Origin: Betaproteobacteria bacterium
GTDB lineage: Bacteria > Pseudomonadota > Gammaproteobacteria > Burkholderiales > SG8-39
DNA length: 7,369 nucleotides
Direction of reading: 5' to 3'
NCBI GenBank assembly: GCA_004298295.1
Contig: SCUH01000346.1
Location: 1 to 7,369, forward strand
Under the pieces are notes generated by a model. It made no database searches and was not told the origin of the DNA. It worked only from the letters and a program-made list of their open reading frames with translations. The stretch's first letter is position 1; every line of letters begins with the position of its first letter. Shown here piece by piece: positions 1-6,350 of this stretch. A program made the position numbers and the translations under genes.

Positions 1-802
1 CCTCGGCCGGCGTCCAGCGGTAGAGCAGCGCGTAGACCGGCAGCAGGAACCAGTCGAACTCGATCGTGGTGATCGCCTTGCCGAGGTCCGCGGGCCCCTG
101 GCTGAGCGCCGGCTTGACGAGCGAGAGCACCACCAGGCTCAGGGTCAGCGTGAGCACGATCGGCCAGGGCGGCGTGGTGCGCGCGTGCGGCACGCGTTGC
201 GTGTGCACCCACAGCAGCGCCAATGTCGCGAGCGGAATGCCGATGTGGATGAACGACAGCAGCGAGAACAGCCGGTCGTTCACCGCCGCGGGGAAGATGA
301 AGTTGCGGATCAGCGTGCCGGCGAAGATCGGCACCGCGTCGAACCACTCCGCGGTGGCGATGACCACAAACTGCGCCACGCGATCCCAGGGCAGCATGTA
401 ACCGTTGATCCCTGCTGCATACACCATCCACAGCAGGATCACGCCGGTGAACCAGGAAAACCAGTGAAAGCCGCGATAGCGGTCGAAGGTCCAGTGGCGC
501 ACGAGGTGCAGCGCCATGGTCAGCACCACACCGTCGGAGGCATAGCGGTGCAGACTCCTCAGCACGCCGCCGACGTAGGGCTGGCCGTGGGTCAGGTATT
601 CGACCGAGGCGTAGGCCTCCGCAACGCCCGTCTTGAAAAGGACGTAGAGGTAAAGCCCGCTCGCCACCACGACCCACATCAGCCAGTAGGAGATCGCGCC
701 GAGGTAGTACAGTGGATTGAGGCGCTCGCCGAACGCGAGGTTGAACACGCCCTCGACGCGCAGGAAAAACCACTGCCCGAACCGGTGAATACGATCGATC
801 AC
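1..802 (-). CDS. Cytochrome b, bc1-type, divergent (N-terminal 267 residues; runs off the left edge)
   Basis: Diheme membrane cytochrome b of a quinol-oxidising bc-type complex. The frame is open from a GTG at 802 to the window edge; a TAG lies in frame just upstream, and AGGA sits 7 bases before the GTG, so this start is well supported. Residue 1 is the GTG. The four heme ligands are visible: H85 and H99 on helix B, and H186 and H200 on helix D. Thirteen residues separate each pair, which is the bc1 and not the b6f spacing for helix D. The helix C motif GYMLPWDR (residues 134-141) matches the GYVLPWG region of known cytochromes b. The Qo motif, PEWY in classical enzymes, reads F249-D-W-F252, followed by the normal LPVYALL. 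It lies 44 bases after the SCO gene on the same strand and is probably its operon partner. The Rieske and cytochrome c partners are not in view. It could be a divergent bc complex feeding the neighbouring heme-copper enzyme; this is inference. Confidence 0.93.
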   Translation of the reverse strand, partial: MIDRIHRFGQWFFLRVEGVFNLAFGERLNPLYYLGAISYWLMWVVVASGLYLYVLFKTGVAEAYASVEYLTHGQPYVGGVLRSLHRYASDGVVLTMALHLVRHWTFDRYRGFHWFSWFTGVILLWMVYAAGINGYMLPWDRVAQFVVIATAEWFDAVPIFAGTLIRNFIFPAAVNDRLFSLLSFIHIGIPLATLALLWVHTQRVPHARTTPPWPIVLTLTLSLVVLSLVKPALSQGPADLGKAITTIEFDWFLLPVYALLYRWTPAE

Positions 803-846
803 CCGCGCATCCTAGCGGCTGCGCGGGCAGCACCCCTTAACATGCG

Positions 847-1671
847 TCAACCGCTCGCGGCGGGCCGCTGCGTCCGGCGCCGGCGGCGCCACTCGAAGAT
901 CAGGACCGGAATGCCGACCAAAAAAATCGTCGCGCCGACGATGAGCTCGATCACCACGGCGTAGTTCACCCGGTAGCGGCCTGAGCTCGGATCATAGACC
1001 GTGCACAGCAGTTTCGCCTGCTCGAACAGTCCCGCGACATCGGCGAGCGGGCGCGGCGCATTCGCCAGCAGCTCGACGATCGGGCCGACGAATTGCGGTG
1101 CGGCGAAGGATTCGCCGTAGAGCTGGCGGTAGATGCGGCCGCCGGCGTCGACGATCGACGCCTGCAGCAGGTGATCGTACCCGGCGCTGGTCTGCTCATA
1201 GCTGAAACCGAAATCGCTCAGCAGCTGCGGCAGCGTTTCCGCGTCCGGCGTCAGGAACAGCCAGTTCGACGCCGTGACCCCCTGCTGCTTCGCGAACTGC
1301 TTCATCGCCTGCGGCGTGTCGAACGGCAGATTGAAACCGATGGTCGCGACGCGGAATTTGTCCGGGCCGACCGTGCGCTCCGCAGCGGCCACCGAGAGCG
1401 CGAGCGCCTTGGTGGTCGTCGGGCAGACCTGGAAGCAGCCGGTGTAGACGAAGTTCACCACCAGCGGCTGGCCGCGCAGCTGCGCGAGGCGCACGTCTCG
1501 CCCCCGGCTGTCGCGAAAGGCGTAGTCGCCGAGCTGGCGGCCGATCGCCGCCTGGCTCGAGCGCAGCGCCGCCTTCTCGTCCAGCGTCGCCTGCGCCGGG
1601 AGGGCCGTCGAAAACAGAAACAAAAGCATTGGGGTCAGAGTAAAACGGGCGAACGCCGTCAGGAAGCGCAT
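847..1671 (-). CDS. SCO1/SenC family copper chaperone, membrane-anchored at both ends
   Basis: Thioredoxin-fold copper protein that delivers copper to, or keeps reduced, the CuA site of the subunit II encoded upstream; it acts on the periplasmic face of the membrane. The 274-residue product has an N-terminal signal sequence (R2 and R9, hydrophobic core about 14-24, AQA at 26-28) and a thioredoxin-like domain at about 45-205. The copper ligands are present: C79 and C83 in the CFQVCP motif, and H167. A C-terminal membrane helix at about 237-259 is followed by an Arg-rich tail. A further cysteine, C223, sits in CTVYDPSSGRYR just before that helix. The ATG at 1671 was chosen because it gives a proper signal peptide; a second ATG at 1629 would lose both arginines. 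There is only a weak GGCGAC-like ribosome site. The start lies in the loop of a large inverted repeat whose inner arm encodes residues FTLTP of the signal peptide. In NO reductase (norSY) clusters a senC gene is the known partner. Confidence 0.93.
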   Translation of the reverse strand: MRFLTAFARFTLTPMLLFLFSTALPAQATLDEKAALRSSQAAIGRQLGDYAFRDSRGRDVRLAQLRGQPLVVNFVYTGCFQVCPTTTKALALSVAAAERTVGPDKFRVATIGFNLPFDTPQAMKQFAKQQGVTASNWLFLTPDAETLPQLLSDFGFSYEQTSAGYDHLLQASIVDAGGRIYRQLYGESFAAPQFVGPIVELLANAPRPLADVAGLFEQAKLLCTVYDPSSGRYRVNYAVVIELIVGATIFLVGIPVLIFEWRRRRRTQRPAASG

Positions 1672-1699
1672 GTCGTCGCCGTTTTACTCTGACCCCAAT
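1628..1699. repeat. 21-bp inverted repeat with the SCO start codon in its loop
   Basis: Bases 1628-1648 are the exact reverse complement of 1679-1699; the core is ATTGGGGTCAGAGTAAAAC, and the loop is 30 bases. On the minus-strand transcript the first arm begins at the last base of the ctaB stop codon. The loop holds the SCO start codon, and the second arm encodes part of the SCO signal peptide. From memory, GGGGTCAGAGTA-type motifs are dispersed repeats in several proteobacterial genomes, some near REP-associated transposases; this could not be checked here. It may be a small non-autonomous repeat that landed in the gap, and it may also act as an mRNA hairpin controlling SCO translation. There is no U-run, so a simple intrinsic terminator is unlikely. 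Confidence 0.85.
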
Positions 1700-2547
1700 T
1701 AAAAGGCGACATCGAGCAGTACCCCGATCAGCACCGCGCAGAGCTGCACCAGCGAGGCGCGGAAACTTGCACGAGCGGTCTCGCGGCCAGGACGCTCTAG
1801 GAGGGTTCGGCACTTGAGGAGGAACCAGGCCCCGCCGGAGAGCGCGGCCGCGAGATAGATCCAGCCCAGCCCGAAGGCGGCTGGCACGACGGAGGCGCCC
1901 ACGAGCAGCGCCGCGCCGGCAAAGATGGCGCGCGCTGCGCGCTCATCGCCCACCACCACCGGCAGCATGGGCACCCCGGCAGCGGCGTAATCGTCGCGGC
2001 AGGCGATGGCGAGGCTCCAGAAATGAGGCGGCGTCCACAGGAACAGCACGACCGCCAGCGCGAACGCTTCAGGCCCGGGCGTGGGCGTGACGGCGGCCGC
2101 ACCCGCGAGCACCGCGAAGCTGCCCGCGAGTCCGCCGACCACGATGTTCCACCACGTGCGCCGCTTGAGCCACACCGTGTACACGACGCCGTAAGTGAAG
2201 GCGCCGAGGAAAACGTGCAGCGCGGCCACCGCGTTCGTCGCCAGGGTCGCGGCGAGCACGGCCGCGGCGATCATGGCGCCGATCAGCCAGAGCCAGGCGG
2301 GATGGTGCGGCAGGCGCCCCGTGACGAAGGGACGGTTGCGCGTGCGCGCCATGCGCACATCGATGTCGCGTTCGACGTACTGGTTGAACGCCCCCGCGGC
2401 CGCCGATGAAACCAGCACCGCCAGCACCAGCGTCACCACCTGCCACGCGGCGAGCGCTGCGCCGCGCTCGACGACGAGCCCGGCGAGCGCGGCGAGGGCG
2501 ATCGCCACGCCGATGCGCAACTTGAACAGATTCAGCACGTCCCTCAC
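1699..2547 (-). CDS. ctaB: Protoheme IX farnesyltransferase (heme O synthase)
   Basis: UbiA-family membrane prenyltransferase that attaches the hydroxyethylfarnesyl chain to heme B to give heme O, the precursor of heme A. The 282-residue product carries both signature loops: N55-QYVERD61-ID63-VRMART with RNRP (first Mg-prenyl diphosphate motif), and PHFWSLAIACRDDY with AGVPMLPVVVG (about 174-200). Its hydrophobic stretches fit the usual nine-helix fold. The start used is GTG 2547, because GGAGG (2558-2554) sits 6 bases ahead and conserved sequence begins at once. A longer open frame to GTG 2592 would add 15 proline-rich residues read from a hairpin repeat and is not credible. The gene follows subunit I by about 94 bases and precedes SCO. 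Its TAA stop comes from the edge of the inverted repeat at 1628-1699, so the original C-terminus may have been altered slightly. Together with ctaA on the other strand it makes the cluster self-sufficient for heme O/A. Confidence 0.95.
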   Translation of the reverse strand: MRDVLNLFKLRIGVAIALAALAGLVVERGAALAAWQVVTLVLAVLVSSAAAGAFNQYVERDIDVRMARTRNRPFVTGRLPHHPAWLWLIGAMIAAAVLAATLATNAVAALHVFLGAFTYGVVYTVWLKRRTWWNIVVGGLAGSFAVLAGAAAVTPTPGPEAFALAVVLFLWTPPHFWSLAIACRDDYAAAGVPMLPVVVGDERAARAIFAGAALLVGASVVPAAFGLGWIYLAAALSGGAWFLLKCRTLLERPGRETARASFRASLVQLCAVLIGVLLDVAF

Positions 2548-2553
2548 AACGCG

Positions 2554-2558
2554 CCTCC
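2554..2558 (-). promoter_or_regulatory. Ribosome binding site of ctaB
   Basis: On the minus strand GGAGG ends 6 bases before GTG 2547. This is what decides the ctaB start against the longer frame that opens at 2592. Confidence 0.75.
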
Positions 2559-2573
2559 AAATCTTGGGGTGGG

Positions 2574-2642
2574 GGTACGGGGGAGGGAGCACCCTCCCCT
2601 GTTCCTCACGGTACGGGGGAGGGCTCTGCCCTCCCCTGTTCC
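2574..2642. repeat. Tandem pair of near-identical hairpins between subunit I and ctaB
   Basis: Two units of 32-33 bases (2574-2605 and 2610-2642), separated by TCAC, share both flanks (GGTACGGGGGAGGG on the left, CCCTCCCCTGTTCC on the right) and differ only in the loop. The stems are 2580-2587 with 2592-2599 (8 bp, loop AGCA) and 2616-2624 with 2628-2636 (9 bp, loop TCT). The second unit touches the subunit I stop codon. The pattern resembles REP-type intergenic palindromes. With no U-tract after them, they are more likely to stabilise the upstream mRNA end or dampen readthrough into ctaB than to stop transcription fully. Confidence 0.8.
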
Positions 2643-4366
2643 TACTTCAGCGGCCAGACCGTCGACAGGTATTTCCAGTTGACGAAGTAATACAGCACGA
2701 ACGACGTCAGGAACACGAGCGCCAGCACGAAGGTGCCCGGCGCCACCATGCCCCAGGCGCCTACGCCAGCGCCATGCCCGGTTGCTCCGACCGCCACCGG
2801 TTGCGGCGCCGGCGCCATGCCGCGTTTCGCCGACACCGTCGCGAAATCCGGCGTCTGGATCTTCTCGCCGAGGAACACCGAGTACACCGTGATCGCGAGG
2901 TACATCGCGCCGCCGACCAGCGCACCGACGCCGAAGATCCCCATCAGGGCGATCATCAGCCACGCCGTGGCCGGGAACTCGTAGCCGAACGGATTGCCGG
3001 CGAAGCTGATGTCCCAGTGCCGGCGCGGCGCACCCAACGTGCCGGCGCCCATCATGAAGACCGAGAAGCCGGACATGCTGATGCCGAAGATGTACGCCTG
3101 CCAGGTGGCCATGTTGCCGAACGCGACTTTCCTGCGGAACAGCACCGGGATCAGGAAGTAGGTCAGGCCCATGAAGGCGAGCGTGGTGCCGATCACCACC
3201 GTGGCGTGGAAATGCCCCGGCACGTAGAGCGTGTTGTGGATGATGAGGTTCAACTGCTCCGTGCCCATCATCACGCCCGAGATGCCGCCGAGGAAACCGA
3301 AGCCGACGATCGAGATGAACACGGCGACGAATGGCGCGTTGCCCCAGGGCGCCCTTCTCAGCCACTCGAACAGGCCGTTGTTGTAGCCCTTGAGGCGCTG
3401 CGCCACTTCGATCGAACCCGGCACCGTCAGGCCGTGCACCATCGAGGCGAGCACCGCGAGGTACATGGCGTAGCTGGTGTTGAAGATCTTCCAGTTCGAG
3501 GTGAGGCCCGGGTCGGCGAGCAGGTGGTGTGCGCTCGCCAGCTGCAGGAAGAAGATGTAGAGCAGGAACGCGGTGCGGCTCACCTTCTCCGACATCGGCT
3601 TGGCGCCGAACACGACGGCGGCGCCCGCGTACCACACCGAGACGTGCGCCGCGACGTTGATCTGCTGCGACGAGTGGCCGAAGCCCCACCAGATGGTGCG
3701 GTACATGAGCGAGTCGATGTGCTCGATCAGCCCGAGCGACCAGAGCAGCGTCGGGATCAGGATGATGGCGCCGGTGGCAATGGTGAAGACGGCGATGATC
3801 GCCGCGGTGATGGCGCCGAAGGTGACCAGCGGCACCGAGCCGTGGTAGGTGCGCTCGGCTTTCGCGACCACCAGCGTGCCGAAGAAGACAAAGCAGGCGA
3901 TCAGCGCCCCCACCGCGAACAGGATCAGCCCGGCGTAGAACGTCGGGTGCGCCCCCATCGGCGCGTAGGACGTGAACATGACGCTCGAATCGCCGCGCAG
4001 CACCGCGTAATTGTTGAGCAGCGCGCCGACCACCATCAGCCAGAACCCGGCCCACGCCAGGGCCGGCGTCGCCAGGCGGCACCTGAGCAGCGTACTGGAG
4101 GCGAAGTACAGGATCGCCATCTCGAAGAAGATGATCCAGAACACCAGCATGTTGAGGCCGTGCGCGGTGAGGAACTGGTAGAAGAGGTCCGCTTGCAGCA
4201 GGTGCACCGCCTGCCAGCGCGTCAGCAGCACGCCGATCGCGAGCACGCCGCCGACGAGCAGCGCGACCACCGCCACCACCGCGTTCCAGCGCATCAGTTT
4301 CTCGGCCGGCTCGTGGAACACGAGCCCCGTCGTCGGGCAGGTGCGGAAATTCCGGTTGACTGCCAT
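2642..4366 (-). CDS. Heme-copper oxidase subunit I, b(o/a)3-type family B; candidate sNOR-type NO reductase catalytic subunit
   Basis: Catalytic membrane subunit, 574 residues with about 13 membrane spans. It carries a low-spin heme (H69, H387), a high-spin heme (H385) and the CuB-type metal (H231, H280, H281). HNTLYVPGHFH (377-387) and HHLLADPG (280-287) match Thermus ba3 oxidase, as recalled, almost position for position, which places it in family B. The oddity is helix VI: GHSSQQ (230-235) has glutamine where ba3 has the cross-linked Tyr237. By the same recalled alignment the next K-channel tyrosine (Thermus Tyr244) is Val242, while Tyr248 is kept as Tyr246. Cytochrome c-dependent NORs also lack this tyrosine and carry Glu at the same +4 place. 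An NO reductase of the sNOR (NorY) kind is therefore plausible; genes like this are usually annotated as cytochrome c oxidase. A Gly/Ala/Pro-rich linker (about 514-538) precedes the last helix. Start ATG 4366 has GGGAGG 6 bases ahead and lies 13 bases after the subunit II stop. Confidence 0.95.
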   Translation of the reverse strand: MAVNRNFRTCPTTGLVFHEPAEKLMRWNAVVAVVALLVGGVLAIGVLLTRWQAVHLLQADLFYQFLTAHGLNMLVFWIIFFEMAILYFASSTLLRCRLATPALAWAGFWLMVVGALLNNYAVLRGDSSVMFTSYAPMGAHPTFYAGLILFAVGALIACFVFFGTLVVAKAERTYHGSVPLVTFGAITAAIIAVFTIATGAIILIPTLLWSLGLIEHIDSLMYRTIWWGFGHSSQQINVAAHVSVWYAGAAVVFGAKPMSEKVSRTAFLLYIFFLQLASAHHLLADPGLTSNWKIFNTSYAMYLAVLASMVHGLTVPGSIEVAQRLKGYNNGLFEWLRRAPWGNAPFVAVFISIVGFGFLGGISGVMMGTEQLNLIIHNTLYVPGHFHATVVIGTTLAFMGLTYFLIPVLFRRKVAFGNMATWQAYIFGISMSGFSVFMMGAGTLGAPRRHWDISFAGNPFGYEFPATAWLMIALMGIFGVGALVGGAMYLAITVYSVFLGEKIQTPDFATVSAKRGMAPAPQPVAVGATGHGAGVGAWGMVAPGTFVLALVFLTSFVLYYFVNWKYLSTVWPLK

Positions 4367-4379
4367 GTCGGCCCTCCCC

Positions 4380-4922
4380 TTATTTCACGACGTACAGCGG
4401 GCTGATCATCGTGTGATGATTGATGCCGCAGTACTCGTTGCAGATGATCGAGAACTTGCCTGGCGCGGTGGGCGTCACCGTGAGCACATGGTCATAGCCG
4501 GGGTGGACCTCGATGTTGATGTTCTCCGGCTGCAGCGAGAAACCGTGCAGCCAGTCCATCGACATGAGGTGGATGCGGTAGGACTTGCCGGCCTCGAGCT
4601 CGAGGATCGGCTGCCAGCTCCACAGGCGCGCCACCAGGTAGACGTCGCTGCCCGCCGGCGGTTTCACCACCGGGATTTTCTGCGGCCCTTCTTCGCGCAC
4701 CTTGTACTTGGCGATCACCTCGTCGGCCTTCTTGGCGAATGCTTCGGGCGAGGTCTTGTAGGCTTCGTTGGCGAGGTTCTGCTGCCCGTAGACGTGCCAA
4801 TAGGGCATCATGAAGAACATGATCAGGCACCACACCAGGGCGATCACGATCCACAGCAGCTCGACGCGGTCGAGCGGCTCTTTCCACCAGACGCGCTCGG
4901 CAGGAGGCAGGATGGCGCTCAT
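4380..4922 (-). CDS. Cytochrome oxidase subunit II with a complete CuA site (NorS/ba3-like)
   Basis: Electron entry subunit that takes electrons from a cytochrome c-type or cupredoxin donor through a binuclear CuA centre and passes them to subunit I. It is 180 residues long, much shorter than A-family subunits II and near the ba3 type. It has a single membrane helix at about 20-42, a linker, then a periplasmic cupredoxin domain from about 90. All CuA ligands are present: H126 in DWLHGF, then C161-N-E163-Y-C165-G-I-N-H169-H-T-M172. There is no heme c motif (CxxCH), so it is not a caa3 fusion. Start ATG 4922 is preceded by AAGGGAG at a spacing of about 8, and that site overlaps the end of the small upstream gene, so the genes are probably translated in concert. 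A CuA-bearing subunit II excludes the cytochrome c-bearing cNOR type but fits both ba3 oxidases and sNOR. Confidence 0.95.
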   Translation of the reverse strand: MSAILPPAERVWWKEPLDRVELLWIVIALVWCLIMFFMMPYWHVYGQQNLANEAYKTSPEAFAKKADEVIAKYKVREEGPQKIPVVKPPAGSDVYLVARLWSWQPILELEAGKSYRIHLMSMDWLHGFSLQPENINIEVHPGYDHVLTVTPTAPGKFSIICNEYCGINHHTMISPLYVVK

Positions 4923-4935
4923 CGGTCGATCTCCC

Positions 4936-5115
4936 TTATTTGGCGATGGGCAGGTTGACGATTTCCATCACGCCCCAGATCGTGTACAGCACGGTCGGGA
5001 CCGCAATGCCGATGAACAGCAGCAGGAACGGGTTGTCGAGCAGCTGCTGCATCGCGGGTACCGGTTCCTCCAGGACGTCGTCGCCTGGCAGGTTGCTCTC
5101 TGTCGTGTTCGCCAT
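4936..5115 (-). CDS. Small single-span subunit of the oxidase (subunit IIa-like)
   Basis: A 59-residue protein with an acidic N-terminus (about 1-28) and one hydrophobic helix (about 29-50, FLLLFIGIAVPTVLYTIWGV), ending in NLPIAK. No metal or catalytic motif is seen. It is the first gene of the minus-strand operon, 13 bases ahead of subunit II, which suggests a structural or assembly subunit. Thermus ba3 oxidase has a comparable one-helix subunit IIa, but homology is not shown here. Start ATG 5115 follows AGAGGGGG at 4-5 bases. A longer frame to 5214 would run through the predicted promoter and the Fnr box and is rejected. Confidence 0.8.
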   Translation of the reverse strand: MANTTESNLPGDDVLEEPVPAMQQLLDNPFLLLFIGIAVPTVLYTIWGVMEIVNLPIAK

Positions 5116-5177
5116 GTGGCCCCCTCTTCGGTTCGTATTCGCACATCCTCGCGACGCGGCGCGTCCGAGTCCGGCGG

Positions 5178-5183
5178 AAGTTA
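5178..5183 (-). promoter_or_regulatory. Predicted -10 element (TAACTT) of the oxidase operon
   Basis: On the minus strand TAACTT begins 29.5 bases from the centre of the Fnr-type palindrome, exactly the class II arrangement (operator at -41.5). A transcript would begin near 5171 and leave a leader of about 56 bases before ATG 5115. Only three of six bases match TATAAT, so the spacing is the main support. Confidence 0.45.
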
Positions 5184-5205
5184 CGCTGCGAGCTTTCTCG
5201 CCGAT

Positions 5206-5219
5206 TTGATGCACATCAA
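5206..5219. promoter_or_regulatory. Fnr-family operator, perfect TTGAT-N4-ATCAA
   Basis: The sequence TTGATGCACATCAA has both half-sites identical to the Fnr/Anr consensus, with T/A-rich flanks (GAT on each side). It lies between the divergent oxidase operon and ctaA. Its position suits class II activation of the minus-strand promoter and, less exactly, of ctaA. This predicts induction at low oxygen by an Fnr/Anr regulator, or by NO through a Dnr/Nnr-type one. Confidence 0.82.
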
Positions 5220-5240
5220 GATTTCGCGCCCTCTGCGGAC

Positions 5241-5246
5241 TAGCCT
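5241..5246 (+). promoter_or_regulatory. Possible -10 element (TAGCCT) for ctaA
   Basis: It lies 28.5 bases to the right of the operator centre, one base short of the ideal class II distance. The match to TATAAT is weak. If used, transcription would start near 5253-5254, about 23 bases before the ctaA ATG. The shared operator would then couple heme A synthesis to the oxidase operon. Confidence 0.25.
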
Positions 5247-5276
5247 CTGCGCCATGGAAGATTGCGCCGCAGCATC

Positions 5277-6350
5277 ATGACTGAGCAGGAGCGCCACCGC
5301 GTTGCAGCATGGCTCTTGTTGTGCGCCGCGCTGGTGTTTGCCATCGTTGTCGTCGGGGGTATTACGCGCCTGACGCACTCGGGGCTCTCGATCGTCGAGT
5401 GGCAACCGCTCGTCGGCGCGCTGCCGCCGCTGTCGCACGCCGACTGGGAAACCCTGTTCGCGAAATACCGCGAGACGCCGGAGTTCCGCCTGGTCAATTT
5501 CGACATCGATCTCGCAGGCTTCCAGCGCATTTTCTGGTGGGAGTGGTTTCACCGGCTGCTCGGGCGGCTGATCGGCGTCGTGTTCCTGCTGCCGTTCCTC
5601 TGGTATCTGTTGCGCGGCCGGCTCGAGCGCTCGCTGGCCTGGCAGCTGGCCGGGGTTTTCCTGCTCGGCGCGCTGCAAGGTGCGCTCGGCTGGTACATGG
5701 TGGCGAGCGGCCTGGTGGATGATCCGCGCGTCAGCCACTTCCGGCTCACCGCGCACCTCGGCGTCGCGCTGGCGATATTCACCGCGGAGCTGTGGATCGC
5801 GCTCGGCCTGCTTGCGCCTGCCGGGCGCGCCGGCGCGCCGCCCGACATCGGCCGCAGCGCAATCGCGATCGTCGCGGTGGTGTTCGTCATGGCGCTTTCC
5901 GGGGGCATCGTCGCGGGACTGCGCGCCGGCTACGCCTACAACACGTTTCCGCTCATGAACGGACATTTCGTCCCGCCCGAGATCCTGATGCTCGAGCCGT
6001 GGTGGAAGAATTTCTTCTACAACATGGCGACGGTCCAGTTCGTGCACCGCGGCATCGCCTGGTTGCTGATGGTGCTGGTGCCGCTCCTGTGGTGGCGTGC
6101 GCTCGCGGCGCCGCTCGCGCCCAGGCAACGGCTCGCCTGCCATGCACTGCTCGCGGTGCTGGCGCTTCAGGTCGCGCTGGGCATCGCGACACTGCTCGCC
6201 GCAGTGCCGGTCGTTCTCGGGGCCGCGCACCAGGGTGGCGCCGTGCTGCTGCTCGCCGCCGCGCTCTGGGCAGCACATGAACTCGCTGCGAATGCAGCGA
6301 CGCTCGAGCCAGGCGTGAAATGCGCCTCGCAGGCAACCTCGCCGGCCTAG
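5277..6350 (+). CDS. ctaA: Heme A synthase (COX15/CtaA family)
   Basis: Integral membrane enzyme that oxidises the C8 methyl of heme O to a formyl group, giving heme A. The 357-residue product has eight predicted membrane spans in two similar halves. The four conserved heme-binding histidines are visible: H92 (WFHRLLGR), H160 (TAHLG), H257 (FVHRGIAW) and H318 (AAHQGGAV). The first-helix signature VVVGGITRLTHSGLS (24-38) and the loop YNTFPLMNGHFVP (221-233) are typical of the proteobacterial/mitochondrial Cox15 type; the cysteine pair of the Bacillus type is absent. ATG 5277 is preferred over TTG 5262, although neither has a good ribosome site. The gene is divergent from the oxidase operon and shares its Fnr-type operator. 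Its 3' end overlaps the next gene by 31 bases. Its presence implies heme A in some enzyme of the cell, probably the neighbouring one. Confidence 0.95.
   Translation: MTEQERHRVAAWLLLCAALVFAIVVVGGITRLTHSGLSIVEWQPLVGALPPLSHADWETLFAKYRETPEFRLVNFDIDLAGFQRIFWWEWFHRLLGRLIGVVFLLPFLWYLLRGRLERSLAWQLAGVFLLGALQGALGWYMVASGLVDDPRVSHFRLTAHLGVALAIFTAELWIALGLLAPAGRAGAPPDIGRSAIAIVAVVFVMALSGGIVAGLRAGYAYNTFPLMNGHFVPPEILMLEPWWKNFFYNMATVQFVHRGIAWLLMVLVPLLWWRALAAPLAPRQRLACHALLAVLALQVALGIATLLAAVPVVLGAAHQGGAVLLLAAALWAAHELAANAATLEPGVKCASQATSPA

Noticed and set aside
803..846. Small GCTGC/GCAGC hairpin between SCO and cytochrome b, considered as a terminator
   Set aside because: The stem is only 5 bp with no U-run, too weak to separate the two genes.
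2548..2592. N-terminal extension of ctaB to GTG 2592
   Set aside because: It would translate part of a hairpin repeat into a proline-rich tail, and the ribosome site GGAGG lies inside it, pointing to GTG 2547.
2580..2636. The two C/G-rich hairpins as classical intrinsic terminators
   Set aside because: Neither is followed by a run of U on either strand, and ctaB directly downstream has no obvious promoter of its own.
2195..4405. A 736-codon open frame on the plus strand
   Set aside because: It is antisense to subunit I and ctaB, is very rich in Arg, His, Asp and Glu with no recognisable domain, and is a shadow of the strong third-position G/C bias of the real genes.
5116..5214. N-terminal extension of the 59-residue subunit to a GTG at 5214
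   Set aside because: That start lies within the Fnr-type palindrome and the extension would cover the predicted promoter; ATG 5115 has a good ribosome site.
5262..5276. TTG 5262 as the ctaA start
   Set aside because: The GGAAG sequence is too close to it (2 bases), and the added residues MRRSI have no family support; ATG 5277 gives the usual N-terminus.
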